Shown piece by piece: positions 26,380 to 33,626 of a DNA stretch of 51,390 nt (position 1 is the stretch's first letter; the number at the start of each line of letters is the position of its first letter). The stretch lies in NCBI GenBank assembly GCA_913043185.1, contig CAJWMI010000003.1:1-51390 (forward strand), read 5' to 3'. Both the position numbers and the translations under genes were made by a program. Source of the stretch: an uncultured Fidelibacterota bacterium. GTDB lineage: Bacteria; Marinisomatota; Marinisomatia; Marinisomatales; UBA1611. A model generated the notes under the pieces. The model was given only the letters and a program-made list of their open reading frames with translations, searched no databases and was not told the origin of the DNA.

Positions 26380-27318
26380 TCAGAAAAAGAATTTCATTCC
26401 TTTTCTAGCAGTGTTAAATCCATTTTTTATGATATTTTTTGATGCGGCTGAGGTTTTATGTATTGCAGGATTGGTGTGGTTTAGGTGAATGAAAAATATT
26501 TTTTTCTGATTTCGATCGAGCAGGTCTTCAAAATAGTTCATACTTTCAATAATAAATGGATGTGGAATCTCGCTCATATTTCGATTAGGAATTTCACCAT
26601 CGTAGTAGAACGTGCCGTCTAAAAGTGCATAGCTGTTTGACTCTACCCAAAATCGGATGTCATGTTCCCACTTGTCCCACTTATCTATATCCGGAATGTA
26701 TATAAGTGACTCATTTGGCCCTATAATGTTGTAACCAACTGCCTCTGAGAATTCATCTCGATGCGGTACCAAAAATGGTTCCACGATCAGGTCTCTTGCT
26801 ATTAAGATCTCTTTTTTGTCTTTGATTGGTGTTATATGGATATTTTTTAATGATACTAGTTGTTTCCAGGGGCCATTTTTTTCTAAAAACATTTTCATTC
26901 TTGGCATGGCATATACTGCTATGTTTTTTGCTCCCATCACCTCCCGGCCAAGATGCATTAATCCAGTATAGTGGCCAATGTGAGCGTGAGTAAGAAAAAT
27001 TCCGGCTAGTCGTGCTCCATGTTCTTTGGTTATGATATTATACTGTTTTGCAAAATCTGGAGTGGCATCAAACATCCAGGCAAGACCGGATCGAGGATCG
27101 ATGATTGCTATACTAGATACCATTTTCCGTAAACTATCTGTTTTCCAGGCATCCTTACAGCAAAGCCTCTCACAGCCGGCATGGGGGTATCCGCCATCCT
27201 GGGCTATTCCTAATACAACAGCATATGGTCTGTCTGTTAAATACTGGTGCTTATTTTGCGCTTGAGACCGACAAATGATTATTAACGCAATTACAAAAAC
27301 AATCCAAATATTTTTCAT
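26380..27318 (-). CDS. PqqB-like metallo-beta-lactamase-fold protein, exported
   Basis: A 312-residue protein; the start chosen (27318) is the ATG whose first bases overlap the upstream TGA, followed by a signal peptide ending RSQAQ. A longer in-frame start at 27366 would bury this signal. VLGIAQDGGYPHAGCERLCC resembles the PqqB N-terminus, with a cysteine cluster. The metal motif is THAHIGHYTG, that is HxHxGH (His111, His113, His116), with Gly115 where most family members have Asp. Further ligand candidates are in VPHRDEF and FIHLNHTNP. It is probably a periplasmic hydrolase rather than a PQQ biosynthesis enzyme, because no other pqq gene is nearby. Confidence 0.8.
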   Translation of the reverse strand: MKNIWIVFVIALIIICRSQAQNKHQYLTDRPYAVVLGIAQDGGYPHAGCERLCCKDAWKTDSLRKMVSSIAIIDPRSGLAWMFDATPDFAKQYNIITKEHGARLAGIFLTHAHIGHYTGLMHLGREVMGAKNIAVYAMPRMKMFLEKNGPWKQLVSLKNIHITPIKDKKEILIARDLIVEPFLVPHRDEFSEAVGYNIIGPNESLIYIPDIDKWDKWEHDIRFWVESNSYALLDGTFYYDGEIPNRNMSEIPHPFIIESMNYFEDLLDRNQKKIFFIHLNHTNPAIHKTSAASKNIIKNGFNTARKGMKFFF

Positions 27319-28427
27319 AAGTGAATAAATATTTTCTTTCTGTAGAGCCAATAGAGTATCAGCCAAAAACCCAGAACGTGTGCAAGAGCAAATAGTAAGG
27401 ATCCGTTAAGGTCACCAGCAAGTGGTACAAACAAAGATCTGTATAAATAAGAGTAGCCTGAAACGGCGCTGCCATCAAGAGAGAAGTTTATCCTCAAAAT
27501 AGTTTTTGCCCAGATTCCTGATAAAACAAATAAGAAAACAGAGTTTGTGCCGAAGACCTCAAATGCCCACAAAGGTTTTTTCCATTTTTTTATATCTACC
27601 ATCCAACTAAGTAGTGCCAAGAACAGTGTCGCAATTCCTCCCGTATAGAGCACATAAGAACTGGTCCAAAGTTGTTTATTAATAGGGAAAACTAAGCCCC
27701 ATAATAGGCCGGCGATAATGAGGCCTATTCCCAGAATCGACATTCGTCTGATATTATCTAAAAAATCTTTGGTCGTGTGTAGCATGGCTCCAACAATGTA
27801 TCCTATCAAAACGGTAACGACGGAGGGAATAGTGCTTAGAAGACCCTCAGGGTCAAACTGGATTCCGGTGCCACCATATAGGTGTTTTTCACCAAGAATA
27901 AGTATATCAATTTTCCGAATTAGATTGGTCTCTAGCCCATAAGGATCACCACCACCGCCGATCCATAATAACCCCCAGTAAAATACAAGCATTCCGGCTG
28001 CGGCAGTAAGCAGCTTTTTAAGATCAAGGTGTATCACCATGATCGCGGCGATTCCATAGGCGAGGGCGATTCTTTGCAAAACCCCCATGATCCGAAAACT
28101 ACTCCAGTCCCAGTCCTGCTGTATGAAGGGGTACGCATGGATAAAACATCCAGCTAAAAAGATCGACAAAGTTCTCCAGAAAACATGCTTATAAAAATCT
28201 TTAGAAGCAAAATAGTGCCACCTAGTGAAAGCGAAGCGCATTGCAGCGCCCACGATAAATAAGAAAAAAGGAAAAACCAGATCTGTTAGCGTACATCCGT
28301 GCCACTTCGCGTGCCTAAAGGGCCCATAGATATGGGCCCAGCTTCCTGGGTTATTGACAATAATCATGAGGGCAATTGTCATCCCTCTAAAAATATCGAT
28401 CGAGTATATTCTTCTTGGTTTTGACAT
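27315..28427 (-). CDS. HGSNAT-like membrane acyltransferase (DUF5009/COG4299)
   Basis: A 370-residue polytopic membrane protein of the heparan-alpha-glucosaminide N-acetyltransferase-like family. Hallmarks are YSIDIFRGMTIALMIIVNNPG, HAKWHGCTLTDLVFPFFLFI and a candidate active-site His in that segment. About ten transmembrane helices follow. Bacterial members occur in amino-sugar and peptidoglycan recycling clusters and may acetylate glucosamine across the membrane. Its stop overlaps the PqqB-like start (ATGA) and it starts 5 bases after the SSS symporter, supporting a coupled role. Confidence 0.87.
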   Translation of the reverse strand: MSKPRRIYSIDIFRGMTIALMIIVNNPGSWAHIYGPFRHAKWHGCTLTDLVFPFFLFIVGAAMRFAFTRWHYFASKDFYKHVFWRTLSIFLAGCFIHAYPFIQQDWDWSSFRIMGVLQRIALAYGIAAIMVIHLDLKKLLTAAAGMLVFYWGLLWIGGGGDPYGLETNLIRKIDILILGEKHLYGGTGIQFDPEGLLSTIPSVVTVLIGYIVGAMLHTTKDFLDNIRRMSILGIGLIIAGLLWGLVFPINKQLWTSSYVLYTGGIATLFLALLSWMVDIKKWKKPLWAFEVFGTNSVFLFVLSGIWAKTILRINFSLDGSAVSGYSYLYRSLFVPLAGDLNGSLLFALAHVLGFWLILYWLYRKKIFIHL

Positions 28428-28432
28428 GTAAG

Positions 28433-30265
28433 TTAACTGAGTTTAGACAGATTTCTATTCCACACCAAGTAAGATCCGATGCCCGCACATCCAAACAGTA
28501 AAACAGATGCACTGTAATTATGAAAGATTAGATTGCCTATTCCGAAGGTGAACCCATATATCATTAGCACTCCGGCTATCCATAATACAAAAATTCCTTT
28601 GGTGACGGGTTCCATTGTGTGGTCAAAATCAGTGATTATTGGGTCCCACCATCCACCAGGCTGGACTTTTTTGTAAAATTCTTCAAGTCTTTCGAATGGC
28701 TCAGGCTTGGTGAAAAATGTTACAGTGACCCAAGACAATATCGCCATGGGTACAATAATCATTAGCTTATGATGAATCTGCAGGGTTACACCAAAAAGAA
28801 CAGGCGCTGAACCAAATAATGTATACGTATCCGCACTAGAAATGGCCTGACTAAATGCGATTACTTCAAGCGTAATCGTGATAATTATAGATGTCGCCAG
28901 AGCTGTGATCTCGCTCCATGCATTAACCCGCCACCAGAACCAGCGGAGAATAAGTACAAGACCGATTCCAGCGCCCATAGCAAAAATAAACTCCCAAGCT
29001 TTTGAAATACTTTGCATTTTTAGTGCGGTGAATGCAGCCAGCACCATTAACACTACCGTAAGAATTTTTCCAACAAAAACATAATGAGTGTCTGACTCAT
29101 TAGGCCTGTAGAATCTTTTGTAAATATCATTGATAAGGTAAGAAACTCCCCAGTTTAGGTGTGTGTCTATGGTTGACATGAACGCGGCCAGGAAGGACAC
29201 AATCAGGATCCCTTTTAGGCCAGGCCCAAGTAAGCTATTCATGACCAATGGATAGCCTGCCTTGGTACCTAGTTCAGCATAAGAATCAGGTATAATAGGG
29301 AACATAATAATGGAAACGACCGCGACAATGACCCAGGGCCAGACTCTTAGAGCATAGTGAGCGAGATTGTACCATAGTGTGGCCAGGAGCGCGTGTCTCT
29401 CATTTTTGGCAGAGGACATTCTCTGGATTATATATCCACCACCATCGGTACCATGGTGTGACCACCACATCACACTAATAAATATTAAAAATTTAGAAAA
29501 CGGCGACTCCCAGAATGTTGAGGTTGTTATGCTGGCATCTGGAATAGGGGGGATGAATTTTAGGGTGTTCTCGTTTACCGCATCCGTCCCCAGAAGCTGA
29601 GATAATTTATCTAATAATGTTTCCATTCCACCGATGTGGTTTAGGGCAATAATAGCAAGCGTGATTGAGCCAAACATTGCTATAATAAACTGAACCAAGT
29701 CTGTTACGACCACACCCCAAAATCCAGATAGGATGGCATAAACCAGAGCAATAAGAACACACAGCCATACGGCAGTCCACTTGTCCATATTGAGCATCAC
29801 AGAGACAACAGAGGCCATGGCATTGATCACCCAGCCCATGACAATAAAATTATAAAGGATTGCAAAATAGCCGGCCTTAAATGCTCTCAAAAAAGCAGCC
29901 GGTTTTCCACTGTATCGAATCTCTAGTAGTTCATTGTCTGTAAGAACCTCGGCCCTTCTCCATAGTCTTGAAAAAAGAAATACTCCTAGTAAAGAGCCCA
30001 TGAGCAGGTTCCACCAGAACCAGTTTTGCCAAATGCCTGGACCCCGGACAAACTCTGTAATGGCCAATGGGGTGTCCGCGGCAAAGGTTGTAGCGACCAT
30101 TGAGGTTCCGACTATCCACCAGGGCAGTGACCTTCCAGAGAGAAAATATTCTTCTGTGCTAGATGCGGCCCTCTTTGAGAAGTATATGCCGACCCCTAAA
30201 GAAAACGCTATATAGGATAGGATGATTAGCCAATCAATCCAGTGCAGTGCGATAGTATCAGTCAT
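28433..30265 (-). CDS. Sodium:solute symporter (SSS family)
   Basis: A 610-residue SSS-family transporter with about 14 transmembrane helices. EEYFLSGRSLPWWIVGTSM and AADTPLAITEFVRGPG are typical of the first helices, and GTDGGGYIIQRMSSAKNERHA of the central loop. The start ATG is 8 bases inside the end of the SpoIID gene, with a GAGGA site there. In this operon it probably imports cell-wall amino sugars or disaccharides with Na+. The exact substrate is inferred from neighbours only. Confidence 0.92.
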   Translation of the reverse strand: MTDTIALHWIDWLIILSYIAFSLGVGIYFSKRAASSTEEYFLSGRSLPWWIVGTSMVATTFAADTPLAITEFVRGPGIWQNWFWWNLLMGSLLGVFLFSRLWRRAEVLTDNELLEIRYSGKPAAFLRAFKAGYFAILYNFIVMGWVINAMASVVSVMLNMDKWTAVWLCVLIALVYAILSGFWGVVVTDLVQFIIAMFGSITLAIIALNHIGGMETLLDKLSQLLGTDAVNENTLKFIPPIPDASITTSTFWESPFSKFLIFISVMWWSHHGTDGGGYIIQRMSSAKNERHALLATLWYNLAHYALRVWPWVIVAVVSIIMFPIIPDSYAELGTKAGYPLVMNSLLGPGLKGILIVSFLAAFMSTIDTHLNWGVSYLINDIYKRFYRPNESDTHYVFVGKILTVVLMVLAAFTALKMQSISKAWEFIFAMGAGIGLVLILRWFWWRVNAWSEITALATSIIITITLEVIAFSQAISSADTYTLFGSAPVLFGVTLQIHHKLMIIVPMAILSWVTVTFFTKPEPFERLEEFYKKVQPGGWWDPIITDFDHTMEPVTKGIFVLWIAGVLMIYGFTFGIGNLIFHNYSASVLLFGCAGIGSYLVWNRNLSKLS

Positions 30266-31565
30266 AGATATTCCTCATTTGAGAAGATTGATAATAGTGT
30301 AATAAGATTTCTTCTGTTTTTCTACCATCAAGCGCCATCCCTAAGGCGCCTATCTGACAGAGCCCGACACCGTGTCCCCATCCTGCTCCTTTTAAAGTAA
30401 ATCGAATTGCCTCATTGTCCTGTCTAGAATTTGATTCAACAGTAAACGCAGAACTATATAAAAATTCAGGGTGTAATACACGACGTATTTCATATTCAGT
30501 ATCAATAACTAATGAAAAATTTGTATCATTGTCTACTGTTCCGTTTATCTCAAGGGTCAAAATTCTTCCTGAGTCACCTCTTTTAATTGGTGTTATCCCT
30601 TTTATTATTTTGAACCTTTGGCCTGTTTTAGCAAGTATAATGTCTTCCAGTTCATTATTCTCATACGACACCTCCCACCTATAGTAGGTTCCCTGTTTGT
30701 CCACACTTCCCAAAAAGTTATCTAGGTCTTGTTCTGGAATAAATTTCGGACTGCAGTATGAATCCATTTCGTTTTTTAACCACTGACCGAATCTGTGGTC
30801 GCTTGAAACGTTATAGGTCTTTGGTCTTTTACCATCATAAACGGAACGAAGGTATGCCTTTGTGCTGGTATCCCAAACATTATCGTTAGCCTCTGTTATA
30901 CCTCCGCAGCTTTTTGAGTATCTTGTGTCACAGATCCTTCCATCGTGAACGAGCACTGTTCCTCTTGTATTATTAGCGGCCTTGATTGATTCTTGGTTTA
31001 AGTTTGTGATACCCTGATACCGTTGGCAGCAGTCATCATTACAGGCATCGAGGTTTAGGTTTTTATGTTTTTTTTCTTCTGCTGCAAGGATCCATGATCT
31101 TGCGGCTATAGTCTGAGATTCTAATAATGCCCCTGGGCAATTACTACTCATTTCGGATGTTGCCACACACATCAGGTAATCCTCAAGAGATATAGTGTTA
31201 ACAACAAAAAGTGATGAATCAATAGAACAAATACGTAGATCACCTAGAACCTGGATCGAAATTGATTTTTGCCAGTGAAAACCTCTGCCCGCATTTATTG
31301 GGCTAAGATAAATATTGTTTGAGATCGTCCTGGATTTATTTATTATTTCTAGCTCATTACACTCAATATCATTCACTAATATTCCATTTGGTGTCTGCTG
31401 AACAGATAGATCGTTTTGGTCTGTTTTGATTTTTTCTTGATCAATTTGTATGTCGAAATCATCGCCATTGATCTTAATCTCTAGGTCTAATTGTTTATCC
31501 TCAGGCAGAACAAGACCGATTGACATTTTTGGCTCTTTTTCTGGAAATCTAGTTTTGCTCTTCAT
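30258..31565 (-). CDS. SpoIID/LytB-domain protein, no evident signal peptide
   Basis: A 435-residue protein with a SpoIID domain (glycan strand-cleaving lytic transglycosylase or amidase-enhancer type). Recognised parts are SLEDYLMCVATSEMSS with the catalytic-type Glu, LESQTIAARSWIL, YSKSCGGITEANDNVW and the terminal GWGHGVGLCQIGALGMA. A cysteine-rich insert, LDACNDDCCQRYQG, lies near the centre. The N-terminus is charged and hydrophilic, so I see no export signal, although known SpoIID proteins work outside the membrane. An alternative start at codon 14 (MSIGLVLPED) has none either. It overlaps the kinase gene by 17 bases. Confidence 0.85.
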   Translation of the reverse strand: MKSKTRFPEKEPKMSIGLVLPEDKQLDLEIKINGDDFDIQIDQEKIKTDQNDLSVQQTPNGILVNDIECNELEIINKSRTISNNIYLSPINAGRGFHWQKSISIQVLGDLRICSIDSSLFVVNTISLEDYLMCVATSEMSSNCPGALLESQTIAARSWILAAEEKKHKNLNLDACNDDCCQRYQGITNLNQESIKAANNTRGTVLVHDGRICDTRYSKSCGGITEANDNVWDTSTKAYLRSVYDGKRPKTYNVSSDHRFGQWLKNEMDSYCSPKFIPEQDLDNFLGSVDKQGTYYRWEVSYENNELEDIILAKTGQRFKIIKGITPIKRGDSGRILTLEINGTVDNDTNFSLVIDTEYEIRRVLHPEFLYSSAFTVESNSRQDNEAIRFTLKGAGWGHGVGLCQIGALGMALDGRKTEEILLHYYQSSQMRNIYD

Positions 31566-32553
31566 GTGCCTTATATGCGGCTCCTAGGGCTGCCGTTCTT
31601 CTGTCAGTTGATATCTCAACTGAAACATTATAATTATTTTGAAAAATTAGTTTTGCTAGTGGATTATTTTTTTTTGTTAGCAGGTTGCCAAGTCTCTGGC
31701 CAATCACAATTTTTTCCGGTTTACTGTTGTGAGACTGAAAAAACTCGATTCTTTTATCGATAAGAAAGTCAAATGCTTTTGCGGCCTTTTCTATTATGCT
31801 ATTTGCAAAATTATTCCCTGATATAGCTTGATCAAAAAGTGATATTATAGCCTTAATAGATTTTTCTTTTTCTTTATTCCACTGGCTTAGCATACCACCG
31901 AGCGATAGGCATTGTTCAACAGATTCACCGCTTGGCATGATCAGTTCCCATGATCTTTCTATATCTTTATCTACTATTTTATTGTTTAATATGACTCCAT
32001 CAGCGATGCCTGTTCCACCTCCAATATAGATCGCATTTTTACAGTCTCTCAGTTTACCAATCGATGATTTCCATTCACCAATCACGCAGCATTCCGAGTC
32101 GTCATATATCGTTTTAATTGAGATTTTGCTATCTAACTTTGGTTTTAGCATTTTATTTATCATCGATAACATGTTGATATTTCTTGGTCCATTTGCCATA
32201 ATTGAGATACCATCATAGTTAGCTGTCTTGATTCCTGGAAAGCATAGCCCAACCTGAGTTATTTGTTTTTCCCTTACGGATGATAGAATTACTTTTACAA
32301 TGGTCTCGATAACAGATACAGATTGATTTTTCTCTTGATCAGAAAAACTATAGTTATTTTCTTTGGCTTCTTTTTTTTGCCGAGCTAGATCAACGGGCAT
32401 AAAGCCAGAGTCAAATCCAAGAGAATTTTTATAGTTAGATTCATGATGCTCTTCTTTAGGAATAATTAATGACGATCTAGGGTCTATGGCGGATGTTTGA
32501 GCAAGTATCTTGGTTGCTCCACCATCAAGGCCTAATAAAAGATGATTATTCAT
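31549..32553 (-). CDS. BadF/BcrA-family amino-sugar kinase (GlcNAc/MurNAc kinase-like)
   Basis: A 334-residue ASKHA-superfamily kinase. The phosphate-1 loop is LLGLDGGATK at the start, VGLCFPGI and YDDSECCVIGEW mark the catalytic region, and the phosphate-2 loop is IYIGGGTGIADGVIL. A related family includes N-acetylglucosamine kinases and MurK. Between a NagZ gene (8-base overlap) and a SpoIID gene (17-base overlap), phosphorylation of GlcNAc or anhydro-MurNAc is the likely job. It has an unusually lysine-rich insertion at about 50-75. Substrate is inferred. Confidence 0.82.
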   Translation of the reverse strand: MNNHLLLGLDGGATKILAQTSAIDPRSSLIIPKEEHHESNYKNSLGFDSGFMPVDLARQKKEAKENNYSFSDQEKNQSVSVIETIVKVILSSVREKQITQVGLCFPGIKTANYDGISIMANGPRNINMLSMINKMLKPKLDSKISIKTIYDDSECCVIGEWKSSIGKLRDCKNAIYIGGGTGIADGVILNNKIVDKDIERSWELIMPSGESVEQCLSLGGMLSQWNKEKEKSIKAIISLFDQAISGNNFANSIIEKAAKAFDFLIDKRIEFFQSHNSKPEKIVIGQRLGNLLTKKNNPLAKLIFQNNYNVSVEISTDRRTAALGAAYKAHEEQN

Positions 32554-33592
32554 ATAGTTTAAACTTATGTTTGAGTGAAGTTATTCTATTGATAGACTGG
32601 TTTATTCTATCGATGGAGATTCTATCTTTTTCTATTGACCTACGAATTGCGTTCACGGCTTTGGGTATATATTCTGGGTCATAGTCTAGATTGTTTCCTA
32701 GGCATAGTAGATCAATCCCGGCGTTAATCATCAAAACAAACATGTCCTCTAGTTTGTAATTATCCGATATCGCTCTCATGCTTGGATCATCGCATATTAC
32801 CACACCATTAAAATTTAAATCTTTACGGAGGCTGTTTGTGATCGTCTCATGTGAAAGTGATGCTGGATATTCAGGGTCAAACTTATCATTAAAAACATGT
32901 GAGACCATGACCATGTCTAAGTGATTAGACTCTATAAGCTCAGCATATGGCAACAGATCAGCAACAGACCAGGAGTCTGATATATCAATAAACCCATGGT
33001 GTGTATCGCCGAAAGCAGATCCTTGACCAGGGAAATGCTTTCCGCATGAAATGATATTATTATTTCGCAGGGTCTCTATAAATATCTTGGAGTGCTCTAT
33101 CACATTATTATGGTTCCCGCTTAACGCTCTTTCTAGCTTCCCGATATATGTTTTTTCACCATAGTCCAGATCGAGAACAGGAGCAAAATTCAGGTTAATA
33201 CCTGTATTGACCATTGTCTCAGATATAGAGCTGGCAAATTCTTTGGTAATAAGAGTATTGTCAATTGCGCCAATATGTTTCCAAGATGGAAACTCTGGAA
33301 ACCCGTAGGATGTTTTTAACCGGTTTACGTTCCCTCCTTCTTGGTCAATTGATATGAAAAGAGGGTTCTCTGATATTGACTGAAGCGTGTTTGCAAGGTT
33401 TTTAACCTGATCCGGGGACATAATATTTCTTGTTCCTGGTCCATTTTTTTCCAAGTCTTCATCATAAAGTATGACCCCAGAGAGATTATATTTTTTGATG
33501 TAAGTGGATATATTTGAGCTATCAGTAACCTTATCGTTTCTGAAACCAGCGATAATAAGTTGTCCAACTAATTGATCAAGTGTTTTTGACAT
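32546..33592 (-). CDS. nagZ: GH3 beta-N-acetylhexosaminidase
   Basis: A 348-residue single-domain GH3 enzyme that removes GlcNAc from muropeptides or anhydro-disaccharides. The substrate loop is CGKHFPGQGSAFGDTHHG, with Lys185-His186 and the Asp196/His198 dyad typical of NagZ acid/base. The nucleophile region VVICDDPSM makes Asp268 the likely nucleophile. SIDQEGGNVNRL is also a GH3 signature. There is no signal peptide, so it is cytoplasmic, matching a recycling role after SSS uptake. It is the first gene of the minus-strand operon, and its start is 34 bases from the divergent GH3 fusion. Confidence 0.92.
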   Translation of the reverse strand: MSKTLDQLVGQLIIAGFRNDKVTDSSNISTYIKKYNLSGVILYDEDLEKNGPGTRNIMSPDQVKNLANTLQSISENPLFISIDQEGGNVNRLKTSYGFPEFPSWKHIGAIDNTLITKEFASSISETMVNTGINLNFAPVLDLDYGEKTYIGKLERALSGNHNNVIEHSKIFIETLRNNNIISCGKHFPGQGSAFGDTHHGFIDISDSWSVADLLPYAELIESNHLDMVMVSHVFNDKFDPEYPASLSHETITNSLRKDLNFNGVVICDDPSMRAISDNYKLEDMFVLMINAGIDLLCLGNNLDYDPEYIPKAVNAIRRSIEKDRISIDRINQSINRITSLKHKFKLYE

Positions 33593-33626
33593 AACATAAA
33601 AATAATTTGAATAAATTAAATACTGA
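33593..33626. promoter_or_regulatory. 34-base divergent gap between two GH3 genes
   Basis: Only 34 AT-rich bases separate the starts of nagZ (minus) and the GH3-lactamase fusion (plus). Promoters for both directions must overlap here or lie within the opposing coding sequence. I see no clear -35/-10 pair or operator. Confidence 0.35.

Noticed and set aside
26380..27318. PQQ cofactor biosynthesis
   Set aside because: The protein resembles PqqB but has a signal peptide and no pqqA, C, D or E neighbour, so cofactor synthesis is unlikely here.
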